Below, piece after piece: positions 18,908 through 28,657 of a stretch of 34,952 nt of DNA. A program made the position numbers and the translations under genes. Below the pieces are notes generated by a model. It searched no databases and was not told where the DNA came from. It worked only from the letters and a program-made list of their open reading frames with translations. The stretch's first letter is position 1, and each line of letters opens with the position of its first letter. The stretch comes from Pseudomonadota bacterium (GTDB lineage: Bacteria > Pseudomonadota > Gammaproteobacteria > Burkholderiales > Rhodocyclaceae): NCBI GenBank assembly GCA_021811225.1, contig JAJZPJ010000004.1, positions 1 to 34,952 on the forward strand. The letters run 5' to 3'.

Positions 18908-19687
18908 GTGAAGCATATCCGTTCGCGCGACAACCCCGGCTTCAAGCGCCTGCGCGCGCTCGCCGACGACGCCCGGGAGCAGCGCCGGCAGGGGCTGTCC
19001 CTGCTCGACGGCAGCCATCTGGTCGCCGCCTATCGCGACAAGGTCGGCATGCCCGAATGCCTGGTGCTGAGCGAGCGCGGCTCGGCCCAAGCCGAGATCA
19101 TCGCCTTGCAGGCCCGGTTTTCCGGCACCGAGAGCTGGCTCGTCAGCGACAGCCTGTTCGCCGAACTCTCGGGGGTGGCCACGCCCAGCGGCATTCTGGC
19201 CTTGATCCGCATTCCCGCCGCGCCCGAGACATGGGCAGGCCGCGCTTCCTGCGTCCTGCTCGACGCGCTGCAGGATGCCGGCAACGTCGGCTCCATCCTG
19301 CGCAGTGCCGCCGCCGCCGGCATCCGCGACGTCTTTCTGGGCAAAGGCTGCGCCGGCGCGTGGACGCCGCGGGTGCTGCGCGCGGCGCAAGGCGCCCACT
19401 TCGATCTGGCCATCCGCGAGCAGGCCGATCTGGTGCAGGTCGTCGAGAACTATTCAGGCAGCGTCATCGCCGCCACGCCGCACGACGCCGCACCGCTCTA
19501 CAGCCTCGATCTCGCCGGCGAGCTCGCCTGGCTGTTCGGCAACGAGGGCGCGGGGCTGTCGCCCGAGCTGCTGGCCCGCGCCAGACTGCGCGCCGCCATC
19601 CCGATGGCGCCCGGAAGCGAGTCCCTGAACGTCGCCGCCGCCGCGGCCGTCTGCCTGTTCGAGGAAGTCCGGCAAAAACGTTTCTGA
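18908..19687 (+). CDS. TrmH/SpoU-family RNA 2'-O-methyltransferase
   Basis: Methylates a ribose 2'-OH in rRNA or tRNA using S-adenosylmethionine. The 259-residue protein has an N-terminal substrate-binding domain (starting KHIRSRDNPGFKRLRAL) and the C-terminal SPOUT knot with the three family motifs: DALQDAGNVGSILRSAAAAG, WLFGNEGAGLS and IPMAPGSESLNVAAAAA. The exact target cannot be read from sequence; RlmB/TrmH-like is the safe level. A GTG start at 18908 gives the natural N-terminus. It ends 2 bp before the convergent ppsR, with no terminator between. Confidence 0.9.
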   Translation: MKHIRSRDNPGFKRLRALADDAREQRRQGLSLLDGSHLVAAYRDKVGMPECLVLSERGSAQAEIIALQARFSGTESWLVSDSLFAELSGVATPSGILALIRIPAAPETWAGRASCVLLDALQDAGNVGSILRSAAAAGIRDVFLGKGCAGAWTPRVLRAAQGAHFDLAIREQADLVQVVENYSGSVIAATPHDAAPLYSLDLAGELAWLFGNEGAGLSPELLARARLRAAIPMAPGSESLNVAAAAAVCLFEEVRQKRF

Positions 19688-19689
19688 GT

Positions 19690-20514
19690 TCAAAAAGTAT
19701 TACCGTCGAGCTTGACCGTCTGCATCAGGATCGCGGCGATTTCCTCGATCGACTTGGTGGTCGAGTCGAGCCAGCGTATGCCCTCGCGCTTCATCAGGCG
19801 CTGCGCCGCATCGACCTCGTAGCGGCAATTTTCCGGCGAAGCGTAATGGCTCTCGGGCCGACGTTCGTGGCGGATCTGGGCGAGACGTTCCGGACCGATG
19901 GTCAGGCCGAACAGCTTCTGGCGATGCTTGGCGAGATTGCCGGGCAGGCGGTTCCGCTCGAAGTCTTCCGGAATCAGCGGGTAGTTGGCCGCCTTGATGC
20001 CGAACTGCAAGGCGAGATACAGGCTGGTCGGGGTCTTGCCGCTCCTCGAGACGCCGATCAGGATCACGTCGGCCTGGTCCAGATCGGCGTCCGAGATGCC
20101 GTCGTCGTGGGTCAGGGTGAAGTTGATCGCCTCGATCCGGGCGGTGTAATCCGGGGTGTTGGCGCGGCCGTGGGAGCGGCCGATGGTGTGGGTCGAGCGC
20201 GCGCCCAGCTCCGCCTCGAGCGGCGCGATGAAGGCCTCGAACAGGTCCAGGGTGAGCGCGTCGCCTTCGCGCAGCGCGGCCGAGACCAGCGGATTGACCT
20301 GGGTCGAGATGACGATCGGGCGGCGGCCGTCGCTGCCTCCGGCGGCGCGGATCCTGGCGACGCAGTCCTGCGCCTTGTCCACGGAATCGACGAAGGGCAT
20401 GCGCACCGGGCGGAAGTGCAGATGTTCGAACTGGGAGAGCAGGCTGTGGCCGAGCGTCTCGGCGGTGATGCCGGTGCCGTCGGAGATGAAAAATACCGTG
20501 CGCGAAGCGCTCAT
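19690..20514 (-). CDS. ppsR: PEP synthase regulatory protein (kinase/pyrophosphorylase, DUF299)
   Basis: Switches PEP synthase off by ADP-dependent phosphorylation of a threonine near its catalytic His, and on again by phosphate-dependent removal. The 274-residue protein starts [20 protein letters not shown], typical of DUF299, and has the P-loop [11 protein letters not shown] at residues 154-164. It is divergent from ppsA, its expected target, which fixes the PSRP rather than the PPDK-type assignment. A good promoter lies 30 bp upstream of the ATG. Confidence 0.95.
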   Translation of the reverse strand: MSASRTVFFISDGTGITAETLGHSLLSQFEHLHFRPVRMPFVDSVDKAQDCVARIRAAGGSDGRRPIVISTQVNPLVSAALREGDALTLDLFEAFIAPLEAELGARSTHTIGRSHGRANTPDYTARIEAINFTLTHDDGISDADLDQADVILIGVSRSGKTPTSLYLALQFGIKAANYPLIPEDFERNRLPGNLAKHRQKLFGLTIGPERLAQIRHERRPESHYASPENCRYEVDAAQRLMKREGIRWLDSTTKSIEEIAAILMQTVKLDGNTF

Positions 20515-20543
20515 GGATGCGGGAGAAGGGTGGCAAAGGCGAT

Positions 20544-20572
20544 AAAATAGCGGCTTCGCCCCCTACTATCAA
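20544..20572 (-). promoter_or_regulatory. Promoter of ppsR
   Basis: On the minus strand, TTGATA (20572-20567) and TATTTT (20549-20544) are separated by exactly 17 bp. Transcription would start near 20537, leaving a short leader before the ppsR ATG at 20514. The same 84-bp divergent region must also hold the ppsA promoter, but I see no convincing box pair on the plus strand; TACTAT at 20563-20568 is the best -10 candidate and would overlap the ppsR -35 region. Confidence 0.55.
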
Positions 20573-20598
20573 TTAATGATTTCCTCGAAAGGCCAGCA

Positions 20599-22977
20599 AT
20601 GAAGCGCTACGCAATCGCATTCGACCACCTGCGCATGAGCGACGTCGAACAGGTGGGCGGCAAGAACGCCTCGCTCGGCGAAATGATCAGCCAGCTATCC
20701 AGCACTGGCGTGCGCGTGCCCGGCGGCTTTGCCACGACGGCGGATGCCTACCGCGACTTCCTCGGCCACCAGGGTCTGGCCGGGCGCATCAGCCAGGCGC
20801 TCGCCGCCCTCGACGTCGATGACGTCGCGGCGCTGGCCAACACCGGCGCGCAGATCCGCCAGTGGATCCTCGATACGCCGCTGCCGCCGGCCCTCGAAGC
20901 GGAGATCAAGACGCACTACCAGACGCTGGTCGACGGCGGCAGCGACGGCGCCTCCTTCGCGGTGCGCTCCTCGGCGACCGCCGAAGACCTGCCCGATGCC
21001 TCCTTCGCCGGCCAGCAGGAGAGCTTTCTCAACATCCACGGCTACGCCAACATCCTCCACGCCATCAAGGAAGTGTTCGCCTCGCTCTACAACGACCGGG
21101 CCATCGCCTACCGCGTGCACAAGGGTTTCGCCCACGCCGAGGTGGCGCTCTCCGCCGGGGTGCAGCGCATGGTGCGCTCCGACACCGGCGCCTCGGGGGT
21201 GATGTTCACCCTGGACACCGAGTCGGGTTTCGACGGCGTGGTGTTCATCACCGCCAGCTACGGCCTGGGCGAGACCATCGTCCAGGGCGCGGTCAATCCC
21301 GACGAGTACTACGTGCACAAGCAGACCCTGGCTGCGGGTTTCCCCTCGGTGATCCGCCGCAACCTGGGCTCCAAGCTGATCAAGATGGTGTTCACCGACA
21401 ACCGCGAGGCCGGGGCCAGCACCGCCACCATCGTCGTTCCCGAGGCCGATCGCAATCGCTACGCGCTGACCGACGCCGACGTGCTGGAGCTGGCGCGTTA
21501 CGCGATGATCATCGAGCAGCACTATGGTCGGCCGATGGACATCGAATGGGGCAAGGACGGCGAGGACGGCAAGCTCTACATCCTGCAGGCCCGGCCGGAG
21601 ACCGTGAAATCCCAGGCGAATGGCGGCAGCACCATCGAGAAATACCGGATCAAGCAGCACGGCAAGGTGCTCACCTCGGGCCGCGCCATCGGCCAGAAGA
21701 TCGGCACCGGCCCGGTGCGCCTGGTCAAGGACGCCTCCGAAATGGGCAAGGTGAAATCCGGCGACATCCTGGTCACCGACATGACCGATCCGAACTGGGA
21801 GCCGGTGATGAAGCGCGCCTCGGCGATCGTCACCAATCGCGGCGGCCGCACCTGCCACGCCGCGATCATCGCCCGCGAGCTGGGCATCCCGGCCATCGTC
21901 GGCTGCGGCAACGCCACCGCGGTGCTGGAAGAGAGCGAGCCGGTGACCGTCTCCTGCGCCGAGGGCGACACCGGCTACGTCTATCGCGGCCGGCTCGATT
22001 TCGAGGTGACGCGCCAGGACATCAGCAAGATGCCGCCCTTGCCGGTGAAGATCACCATGAACATCGGCAATCCCGAGCTCGCCTTCGAGTTCGCCCAGAT
22101 TCCCAACAGCGGCGTCGGTCTGGCGCGGCTGGAGTTCGTCATCAACAACATGATCGGCATCCATCCCAAGGCGATCCTGGAGATCGACCAGGTCCCGGCC
22201 AGCGTCAGGGACGAGATCCTGCGCCGCTCGCGCGGCTACGCCAGCCCCGAGGCCTTCTTCGTCGAGAAGCTGGTCGAGGGCGTGGCCACCATCGCCGCCG
22301 CCTTCTATCCCAAGCCGGTGATCGTGCGCCTGTCGGACTTCAAGTCGAACGAATACCGCAAGCTCCTGGGCGGCGAGGTCTTCGAGCCGGACGAAGAAAA
22401 TCCGATGCTGGGCTTCCGCGGCGCCTCGCGCTACGTGGCACAGAGCTTCCGCGCTTGCTTCGCGCTGGAATGCCGGGCGATGAAGCGGGTGAGGAACGAA
22501 CTTGGCCTCACCAACGTCGAGCTGATGGTGCCCTTCGTGCGCAACCTCGGGGAGGCCGTAGAGGTCGTCGAACTGCTCGCGGCGCATGGCCTCTCGCGCG
22601 GCGACAAGGGATTGAGGCTGATCATGATGTGCGAGATTCCTTCCAACGCGCTCTTGGCGGAGGAGTTCCTGCAGCATTTCGACGGCTTCTCCATCGGCTC
22701 CAACGACCTGACCCAGCTCACCCTGGGTCTGGACCGCGACTCCGGGCTGGTGGCGCACGCCTTCGAGGAGCGCGATCCGGCGGTGAAAAAGCTCCTGGCG
22801 ATGGCCATCTCCGCCTGCAATCGTCTCGGCAAATACGTCGGCATCTGCGGCCAGGGGCCGTCCGACCACGCCGATTTCGCCGAGTGGCTGATGGACCAGG
22901 GAATCCAGTCGATGTCGCTCAATCCCGACACCGTGGTGGACACCTGGTTGCAGCTCGCGCGTCATAAGGGTGTCTGA
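20599..22977 (+). CDS. ppsA: Phosphoenolpyruvate synthase
   Basis: Converts pyruvate, ATP and water into PEP, AMP and phosphate: the gluconeogenic entry for growth on organic acids. The 792-residue protein has the N-terminal ATP-grasp domain (from [11 protein letters not shown], with [20 protein letters not shown]), the swivelling phosphohistidine domain with [16 protein letters not shown] (catalytic His420), and the C-terminal PEP/pyruvate TIM barrel ending [11 protein letters not shown]. It is transcribed away from its regulator ppsR. A GAAAGG lies 9 bp before the ATG. The 842-residue antisense ORF here is a shadow. Confidence 0.97.
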   Translation: MKRYAIAFDHLRMSDVEQVGGKNASLGEMISQLSSTGVRVPGGFATTADAYRDFLGHQGLAGRISQALAALDVDDVAALANTGAQIRQWILDTPLPPALEAEIKTHYQTLVDGGSDGASFAVRSSATAEDLPDASFAGQQESFLNIHGYANILHAIKEVFASLYNDRAIAYRVHKGFAHAEVALSAGVQRMVRSDTGASGVMFTLDTESGFDGVVFITASYGLGETIVQGAVNPDEYYVHKQTLAAGFPSVIRRNLGSKLIKMVFTDNREAGASTATIVVPEADRNRYALTDADVLELARYAMIIEQHYGRPMDIEWGKDGEDGKLYILQARPETVKSQANGGSTIEKYRIKQHGKVLTSGRAIGQKIGTGPVRLVKDASEMGKVKSGDILVTDMTDPNWEPVMKRASAIVTNRGGRTCHAAIIARELGIPAIVGCGNATAVLEESEPVTVSCAEGDTGYVYRGRLDFEVTRQDISKMPPLPVKITMNIGNPELAFEFAQIPNSGVGLARLEFVINNMIGIHPKAILEIDQVPASVRDEILRRSRGYASPEAFFVEKLVEGVATIAAAFYPKPVIVRLSDFKSNEYRKLLGGEVFEPDEENPMLGFRGASRYVAQSFRACFALECRAMKRVRNELGLTNVELMVPFVRNLGEAVEVVELLAAHGLSRGDKGLRLIMMCEIPSNALLAEEFLQHFDGFSIGSNDLTQLTLGLDRDSGLVAHAFEERDPAVKKLLAMAISACNRLGKYVGICGQGPSDHADFAEWLMDQGIQSMSLNPDTVVDTWLQLARHKGV

Positions 22978-23422
22978 GGTGCCTTTTGAATGGTGGCAGT
23001 GGGCGATCGTCGGCATCGGGCTGATACTCGCCGAGCTCGCCGTCCCGGTTTTCGTGCTGATCTGGTTCGGGCTGGGCGCGCTGCTGGTGTCCTTGCTGGT
23101 CGCGTTGTTCCCGGCGCTCGGGCTCACCGGCCAGTTGGGCTGCTGGCTGGCGCTCTCCCTGCTCCTGATCCTGCTCTGGTTCAGGATTTTCCGGCCGGGC
23201 GCCCACAAGACGCGGGTCGGCATGTCCGATGACTACGTCGTCGGCGAGGTCGGCCTGCTGACGCATCCGGTGGCGCCCTTCGAAAAAGGCAAGGTGCGCT
23301 TCCAGAAGCCTATACTAGGCAGCGAACTGTGGGATTGCATCGCCGACGAGGCGGTCGCCGCCGGGGAGCGGGTCAGGGTGGTCGGCATCGAGGGCAGTCT
23401 GATCAAGGTGAGAAAAGTTTAG
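22970..23422 (+). CDS. NfeD-family membrane protein (short form)
   Basis: A 150-residue protein with two to three N-terminal membrane helices (from [20 protein letters not shown] to [12 protein letters not shown]) followed by a soluble OB-fold domain ending [12 protein letters not shown]. It is the short NfeD class, which is almost always encoded beside an SPFH protein, as here. The pair is thought to act together in membrane organisation or protein quality control. The GTG at 22970 overlaps the ppsA end; the GTG at 22979 (after an AAGGG) is an equally reasonable start that would leave the stop of ppsA just upstream. Confidence 0.87.
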   Translation: MSEVPFEWWQWAIVGIGLILAELAVPVFVLIWFGLGALLVSLLVALFPALGLTGQLGCWLALSLLLILLWFRIFRPGAHKTRVGMSDDYVVGEVGLLTHPVAPFEKGKVRFQKPILGSELWDCIADEAVAAGERVRVVGIEGSLIKVRKV

Positions 23423-23457
23423 TTCCCCCCCGCTGGAAGTGGAAAATGGAGAATGTC

Positions 23458-24315
23458 ATGGGTGCCGGTTTCGTTTTCGTCGTAGCTTTGCTGATTTTCG
23501 CCGCGGTCACGCTGGCCAAGGGCGTGCGCATCGTGCCGCAGGGCGAGGAGTGGATCGTCGAGCGCCTGGGCAAGTACAGCAGCACGCTCGTCCCCGGTCT
23601 CAACATCCTGGTGCCCTACCTCGACCGGGTCGCCTACAAGCTGGTGACCAAGGACATCATCCTCGACGTGCAGGAGCAGGAGGTGATCACCCGCGACAAC
23701 GCGGTGATCCTGATCAACGCCATCGCCTTCATCAAGATCACCGATCCGATCAAGGCGGTCTATGGCGTCACCGACTTCTCCGAAGCGATCCGCAACATGA
23801 TCATGACCACGCTGCGCTCGATCACCGGCGACATGGACCTCGACCAGGCGCTGTCCTCCCGCGACAAGATCAAGGCGCGGCTGCGCGAGAGCATCGCCGA
23901 CGAGGCGATCGACTGGGGCCTGACGGTGAAGTCGGTGGAGATCCAGGACATCAAGCCGTCGGAGTCGATGGTGCGGGCGATGGAGGCGCAGGCCTCGGCC
24001 GAGCGCGAGCGCAAGGCCATGGTGACCAAGGCCGAGGGCACCAAGCAGTCGGCGATCCTCCAGGCCGAGGCGCGCCTTGAGGCGGCCAAGCGCGACGCCG
24101 AAGCGCAGGTGACGCTGGCCGAAGCGTCCGCCGAGGCGATCCGCCGGGTCGCCGCCGCCATCGGCAACCAGGATGCGCCGATGCGCTACATGCTCGGGGA
24201 GAAATATCTCGCCGCGATGGGCCGGCTGGCGGAGTCGGACAACGCCAAGACCGTGGTGCTGCCCGCCGACATCCAGGAGTCACTCTCGGGCATCCTCGGC
24301 CGCGCCCGCGGCTGA
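23458..24315 (+). CDS. SPFH/Band 7 protein, paraslipin (QmcA-like)
   Basis: A membrane-anchored stomatin-like protein that oligomerises at the inner membrane and is linked to membrane microdomains and protease regulation. One N-terminal membrane helix (FVFVVALLIFAAVTLAKGV) is followed by the SPFH domain with the signature VPQGEEWIVERLGKY and PGLNILVPYLDRVAYK, then an Ala/Glu-rich coiled coil (KAEGTKQSAILQAEARLEAA). I prefer the ATG at 23458 (285 residues) because GGAGA lies 5 bp before it; the ATG at 23446 adds four residues. It is paired with the NfeD gene 35 bp upstream, and is convergent with smpB. Confidence 0.9.
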   Translation: MGAGFVFVVALLIFAAVTLAKGVRIVPQGEEWIVERLGKYSSTLVPGLNILVPYLDRVAYKLVTKDIILDVQEQEVITRDNAVILINAIAFIKITDPIKAVYGVTDFSEAIRNMIMTTLRSITGDMDLDQALSSRDKIKARLRESIADEAIDWGLTVKSVEIQDIKPSESMVRAMEAQASAERERKAMVTKAEGTKQSAILQAEARLEAAKRDAEAQVTLAEASAEAIRRVAAAIGNQDAPMRYMLGEKYLAAMGRLAESDNAKTVVLPADIQESLSGILGRARG

Positions 24316-24334
24316 GCGTTTATTCTGCCGCGGA

Positions 24335-24784
24335 TCAGGAACGGGCCAGCTTCATCACCCGGCTCTTTTCCCTGACCCAGTCCCGCTCCTTCTCCGCTTC
24401 GCGCTTGTCGTACTGCTTCTTGCCCTTGGCCAGGCCGATGGAGAGCTTGATCCGGCCCTTGGAGAAGTGCAGATCGAGCGGCACCAAGGCGTAGCCGGCG
24501 CGTTCCACCTTGCCGATCAGCTTGCTGATTTCCGCTGCGTGCAAGAGCAGCTTGCGCGTCCTGACCGGATCGGGATGGATGTGGGTCGAGGCGGTCGGAA
24601 GCGGGCTGATGTGCGCGCCGATCAGATAGACCTCCTCGTTTCTCAGCACCACGTAGGCTTCCTTGATCTGGGCGCGGCCGGCGCGTATCGCCTTGACCTC
24701 CCAGCCTTCGAGGGCGACGCCGGCCTCGAACTTGTCCTCGATGAAGTAGTCGTGGAAGGCCTTCTTGTTTTCGGCGATGCTCAT
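24335..24784 (-). CDS. smpB: SsrA-binding protein SmpB
   Basis: Binds tmRNA and delivers it to stalled ribosomes for trans-translation. The 149-residue protein has the OB-fold signature from [19 protein letters not shown] and [19 protein letters not shown], and the basic C-terminal tail [19 protein letters not shown] that sits in the mRNA channel. The length is normal. It is divergent from ratA, the order also found in E. coli. The tmRNA gene itself (ssrA) is not in the window. Confidence 0.97.
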   Translation of the reverse strand: MSIAENKKAFHDYFIEDKFEAGVALEGWEVKAIRAGRAQIKEAYVVLRNEEVYLIGAHISPLPTASTHIHPDPVRTRKLLLHAAEISKLIGKVERAGYALVPLDLHFSKGRIKLSIGLAKGKKQYDKREAEKERDWVREKSRVMKLARS

Positions 24785-24799
24785 GGACGTGACGCGCGG

Positions 24800-24817
24800 T
24801 AGAATATCGCCATTCTA
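24800..24817. promoter_or_regulatory. Symmetric divergent -10 boxes of smpB and ratA
   Basis: TAGAAT-atcgcc-ATTCTA is a perfect inverted repeat, so both strands read TAGAAT. The plus-strand copy would start ratA with a leader of about 20 nt, and the minus-strand copy would start smpB with a leader of about the same length. The two start points would fall inside each other's -10 box, so polymerase could bind only one direction at a time. No good -35 boxes are visible on either side. Confidence 0.5.
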
Positions 24818-24832
24818 ACCCAGCCCACCGGC

Positions 24833-25264
24833 ATGGCCGTCGTCGAAAAATCGGTTCTGATCGAGCGTAGCGCAGCGCAGATGTTCGATCTCGTCGACCG
24901 GGTCGAGGATTACCCGAAGTTTCTGCCCTGGTGCGGCGGCACGCAGCTGTTCGAGCGCACTTCGAGCAAGACCGCCGCCCGGATCGACATCCGCTACCAT
25001 GGTCTGAAGGCGCATTTTTCCACCGAGAATGCCAAGGACTATCCGAGATCGATGGCGATCGCGCTCACCGACGGCCCCTTCCGGCACATGGACGGCGGCT
25101 GGCGCTTCACTCCGCTCGGGGATGCCGCCTGCAAGGTCGAGTTCCGCCTGCACTACGAGTTCTCCAGCCGCCTGCTGGAGAAGGCGCTGGGCCCGGTGTT
25201 CAACCATATCGCCAACACCTTCGTCGAATCCTTCGTGAAAAGGGCGGGGGAACTCTATGCCTGA
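24833..25264 (+). CDS. ratA: RatA/Coq10-type START-domain protein
   Basis: A 143-residue single-domain protein of the polyketide cyclase/START fold. The opening MAVVEKSVLIERSAAQMFDL and YPKFLPWCGG are typical of the bacterial RatA (YfjG) and mitochondrial Coq10 group. E. coli RatA has been described as a toxin that blocks 70S ribosome assembly, while Coq10 binds ubiquinone; which role applies here is not known. It is divergent from smpB and overlaps the rnfH-like gene by 8 bp, the conserved ratA-ratB pair. Confidence 0.9.
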   Translation: MAVVEKSVLIERSAAQMFDLVDRVEDYPKFLPWCGGTQLFERTSSKTAARIDIRYHGLKAHFSTENAKDYPRSMAIALTDGPFRHMDGGWRFTPLGDAACKVEFRLHYEFSSRLLEKALGPVFNHIANTFVESFVKRAGELYA

Positions 25265-25568
25265 GCGCATCGCGATCGAGGTCGTCCATGCCGCAGCCGG
25301 ACGGCATGAGCGGGTGCCGCTGCAGTTGCCCGCCGGCAGCACGGTGTTGCAGGCGATCACCGCTTCGGGCCTGTTGCAGCGCTTTCCCGAAATCGATCTG
25401 AGCCGGAACAAGGTCGGCATTTTCGGCAGGCTCGTCGAGGCGGAGGCGCCGCTGCGCAGCGGCGACCGGGTCGAAATCTATCGGCCGCTGATCGCCGATC
25501 CCAAGGAAGTGCGCCGCAGACGCGCCGCCGAAGGCCGGGCGATGAAAAAGGGCGCCGCCACGCCCTAG
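25257..25568 (+). CDS. RnfH/RatB-family ubiquitin-like protein
   Basis: A small beta-grasp protein of 103 residues in the UPF0125/RnfH family. It is recognisable from the N-terminal IAIEVVHAA, the QLPAGSTVLQAI segment, NKVGIFGRLV and the final RVEIYRPLIADPKEVRRRRA. The function is not settled; the name RnfH comes from its place near Rnf genes in some bacteria, and RatB from the E. coli pair with ratA. There is no Rnf complex in this window. It starts inside the end of ratA, so translation is coupled. Confidence 0.88.
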   Translation: MPERIAIEVVHAAAGRHERVPLQLPAGSTVLQAITASGLLQRFPEIDLSRNKVGIFGRLVEAEAPLRSGDRVEIYRPLIADPKEVRRRRAAEGRAMKKGAATP

Positions 25569-25572
25569 CGCC

Positions 25573-26022
25573 TCACCGGCAAAAAGAGTCGGCCCGGCTC
25601 TGCGCCGAGCGCAGTTCCTGCGCCCGCTCCTGGTCGTCGAGGAAGACGCGCTCGCCGTTCTTCCCGGTCCGCGTGATGCGCACGCCGGACTCCAGCGCCC
25701 GCAGGTAGGACTGGGCCTGATCGCAGTTCTTCTGCTTTTCCTCGGCGGCGGCCTTGGCCTTCTCCGCCTTGGCGGCGGCATCCCGACTTTCCTGCTGGCG
25801 CTTGTCGAACGCCGCTTCCTTGTCGGCCAGCGCATGGCGGGCGCGCGCCGTGGTGCCGGCAGGCAGTTGGTCGGTCTCGATCTCGCGCACCTTAGCACCG
25901 GGGGGCGCCCGATCGCCATAATGCACAACACCTTCGGCGTCGCGCCAGCTGTATATCTGCCCCAGTGCCAGGGGCGAGCTCAGGAGCAGAACCAGCAGAA
26001 CCGGCAGAACAGAAGTGCGCAT
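25573..26022 (-). CDS. DUF4124 domain protein, exported
   Basis: A 149-residue precursor with a signal peptide (MRTSVLPVLLVLLLSSPLAL, cleaved near LGQ) followed at once by the DUF4124 signature IYSWRDAEGVVHYGDRAPPG. The rest is an Ala/Lys/Glu-rich helical region and a short conserved C-terminus with a Cys pair (one in KNCDQAQ, one in the last residues). It is common in proteobacteria and of unknown function. A GGAG precedes the ATG. It lies 18 bp downstream of the P-type ATPase on the same strand, so the two may share a transcript, and it converges on the rnfH-like gene with a 4-bp gap. Confidence 0.85.
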   Translation of the reverse strand: MRTSVLPVLLVLLLSSPLALGQIYSWRDAEGVVHYGDRAPPGAKVREIETDQLPAGTTARARHALADKEAAFDKRQQESRDAAAKAEKAKAAAEEKQKNCDQAQSYLRALESGVRITRTGKNGERVFLDDQERAQELRSAQSRADSFCR

Positions 26023-26040
26023 GGCGAATCTCCAGAAAGT

Positions 26041-28587
26041 TCAAAGAGTCCTGGTGCGTTGAAAAATCCGCTTGACGAGCTTGGACCAGGCCAGGCCGGC
26101 CAGGCCGAGCCCGAGGGCGGCTCCGAGCTCGCCCGGGGGCAAGGGCGCAAAGCGGAACAACTGCGCCAGCGGCGGCAGATAGAGCGCGAGCGCGAGCAGT
26201 CCCAGCGTCGCGCCGGTGACGATCCACAATATCGGCTTGGCGGAGCGCAGCAACGCAAGCCAGGCCTGGCTGCGCGAGCGGTTGGAAAAGATCAGCGCCA
26301 GATTGGCGATCACCAGCGTGGCGAAGGCGAAGGCACGCGCTTCGGGCTCGTTCAGCCGGTGACTCGCCCAGGCGTAGGCGCCGATGACGATCAGCAGCAC
26401 CCCGACGCCCTGCAACAGCGCCAGGCCCAGCGTGGCGCCGCCGAAGAGCTGCGCCTGGGCGTCGCGCGGCGGGCGTCGCATCAGGTCCGCTTCCGCCGGC
26501 TCGCTCTCGAAGGCCAGCGAGCAGACGGGGTCGATGATCAGCTGAAGAAAGGCGATGTGCATCGGATAGAGCAGCGCCGGCCAGCCCAGCAGCACCGGCA
26601 ACAGCGCCATGCCGGCGATCGGGATATGCACCGCCAGAATGTAGGACATGGATTTCTGCATGTTGTCGAAGATGCGCCGCCCCAGGCGCACGGCGCGCAC
26701 GATCGAGGCGAAGTTGTCGTCCACCAGCACCAGCGCGGCGGCCTCGCGCGCAACGTCGGTGCCGCGTCCGCCCATGGCGATGCCGACATGCGCGGCCTTG
26801 AGCGCCGGCGCGTCGTTCACGCCGTCGCCGGTCATGGCGGTGATCTCGCCGTCGGCTTTCAAGGCCTGGACGATGCGCAGCTTCTGTTCCGGGGCGATGC
26901 GCGCGCAGACGCTCACGGTCCTCATCCGCGTTCGCAGTTCTTCTTCGTCCATCGCGGCCAGTTCGTCGCCCGAGAGCAGCTCGTCGGCCGCCAGTCCCGC
27001 CTGGCGGGCGATCGCGCGTGCCGTGGCCGGATAGTCGCCGGTGATCATCACCACCCGGATGCCGGCTTCAAAGCACTGGCGCACGGCCGCGGGGATCTCC
27101 GCGCGCAAGGGGTCGGCCAGGCCCAGGAGGCCGACATATTCGAATTCGAAATCGTGCTCGACGGCCGGGAAATCCGGACTCGCGAAAGCCGCCCGGGCCA
27201 CCGCCAGGACGCGCAGGCCTAGGGCGGCCATGGCCTCCACCGCCGCCGCAACCTGTGCCTGCGCCGCGGCATCGAGATGGCACAGGTCGATGATGGCCTC
27301 CGGCGCGCCCTTGGCGGCGACCACGTAGTCGTCGCTGCCCACCGCTCGCCAGACGTGCGATTTCGCGCGCAGTTGCGGCCTCAGCGCGTACTGGTGCGCC
27401 AGCGTCCAGTCGCGGTGCAGGTGCTCGGTATTTTCCAGGAAGTGCCGGCCGAGACGCGCGAAGGCCTGTTCCATCGGATCGAAGGGATCGGTGTCGCTGG
27501 CCAGGATGGAAAACTCCACCAGCGCGTGGAAGGCCTCGGGCAGTTCAACCAGCCCCTCGTAGTTCACCGCAAATCCCTCGCCGCCGGCGTGGAGGCGCGC
27601 GACCGTCATGCGGTTCTCGGTGAGCGTGCCGGTCTTGTCCACGCACAGCACCGAGGTGGCGCCCAGGGTTTCGATGGCATTGATCCGCCGGGTCAGCACC
27701 TTTTCCTTGGACAGCCGCCAGGCGCCCAGCGCGGGAAACACCGTCAGCACCACCGGGTATTCTTCCGGCAGCATGGCCATGGCCAGCGCGATGCCGGCGA
27801 GCAGGGCGGCCAGCCAGTCGCCGCGCAACAGCCCATGCACCAGCACCAGCAGCACGCTCATGGCCAGCGCCAGCAGCGCCAGGGTGCGGACCAGTTTCGC
27901 CGTCTGCTTCTGCAGCGGCGAGCGCTCGGTCTCCAGCCTGCCCAGCGCCGCGCCGATGCGGCCGATCTCGCTCCTGGCGCCGGTCGCCGTGACCCGCGCC
28001 GTGCCGTGTCCGGCCACCACCAGCGTGCCGGAATAGACGAAGGGCGTGTCGCCGCCGCCCGGCCGGGCCGGCGTGCTGTCGTCTGTTGTGTCGTCCCCGG
28101 CGGCGAGCTTGGCGACCGGCACCGCCTCGCCGGTGAGCAGGGATTCATCGACCTCCAACGTGCTGGCGTCCTCCAGCACGCCGTCGGCGGGCACGCGGTC
28201 GCCTTCGGCCAGCAGCAGCAGATCGTCGCGCACCACCTCGCGCCCGGCGATGCGCTGCGGCCTGCCGTCGCGGATCACCAGCGCGCGCGGGCTGGTGAGC
28301 TCGCGCAGCGCCTCGATCGCGCGCTCGGTCTTGCCCTCCTGGTAGAGCGTGAGGCCCAAGGTGACCAGCACGAAGCCGAACAGGACCAGCCCTTCCTGCA
28401 AGTCGCCGAGAAGCAGATAGAGCGTGCCGGCGGCGATGAGCAGCAGGAACATCGGTTCGCGCGCGGTCTCCAGGACGATCGCGCGCCAGCTGCGGCGCTG
28501 CCCGCTGGGCAGGGCGTTGGGGCCATCGGCGCGCAGGCGGCGCGCCGCTTCGGCGGCGCTCAGGCCGGGCCCAAGTTCCATGTGCAT
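26041..28587 (-). CDS. P-type cation-translocating ATPase (type II, calcium/cation-pump-like)
   Basis: An inner-membrane ATP-driven cation pump. Visible parts, numbered from the ATG at 28587: actuator TGEAVP near 152, the membrane motif PEEYPVV at 274-280, the phosphorylation site DKTGTLT at 317, the hinge MTGDGVNDAPALKAAHVG, and six to eight hydrophobic segments. It lacks N-terminal heavy-metal-binding domains and a CPC motif, so it is not a copper or zinc P1B pump; PEE-PVV pumps are usually placed with Ca2+-type or general cation ATPases. The substrate is not determinable. Three starts are possible (28626, 28587, 28581) and none has a good ribosome binding site. An ATG overlapping the stop of the CDF gene reads 33 codons in another frame and ends just where this protein's conserved region begins, so a frameshift is possible. 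Confidence 0.88.
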   Translation of the reverse strand: MHMELGPGLSAAEAARRLRADGPNALPSGQRRSWRAIVLETAREPMFLLLIAAGTLYLLLGDLQEGLVLFGFVLVTLGLTLYQEGKTERAIEALRELTSPRALVIRDGRPQRIAGREVVRDDLLLLAEGDRVPADGVLEDASTLEVDESLLTGEAVPVAKLAAGDDTTDDSTPARPGGGDTPFVYSGTLVVAGHGTARVTATGARSEIGRIGAALGRLETERSPLQKQTAKLVRTLALLALAMSVLLVLVHGLLRGDWLAALLAGIALAMAMLPEEYPVVLTVFPALGAWRLSKEKVLTRRINAIETLGATSVLCVDKTGTLTENRMTVARLHAGGEGFAVNYEGLVELPEAFHALVEFSILASDTDPFDPMEQAFARLGRHFLENTEHLHRDWTLAHQYALRPQLRAKSHVWRAVGSDDYVVAAKGAPEAIIDLCHLDAAAQAQVAAAVEAMAALGLRVLAVARAAFASPDFPAVEHDFEFEYVGLLGLADPLRAEIPAAVRQCFEAGIRVVMITGDYPATARAIARQAGLAADELLSGDELAAMDEEELRTRMRTVSVCARIAPEQKLRIVQALKADGEITAMTGDGVNDAPALKAAHVGIAMGGRGTDVAREAAALVLVDDNFASIVRAVRLGRRIFDNMQKSMSYILAVHIPIAGMALLPVLLGWPALLYPMHIAFLQLIIDPVCSLAFESEPAEADLMRRPPRDAQAQLFGGATLGLALLQGVGVLLIVIGAYAWASHRLNEPEARAFAFATLVIANLALIFSNRSRSQAWLALLRSAKPILWIVTGATLGLLALALYLPPLAQLFRFAPLPPGELGAALGLGLAGLAWSKLVKRIFQRTRTL

Positions 28588-28657
28588 TCGAGCTCGCCGG
28601 GCAGCAGGGCCTCGACATCCGGACACGGCGTATCGGGTGGGGGAACCCGGCAGACGC

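Noticed and set aside
23424-23430. Run of seven C between nfeD and the SPFH gene as a phase-variable tract
   Set aside because: It is intergenic, short, and not inside a promoter spacer or ribosome binding site that I can identify.
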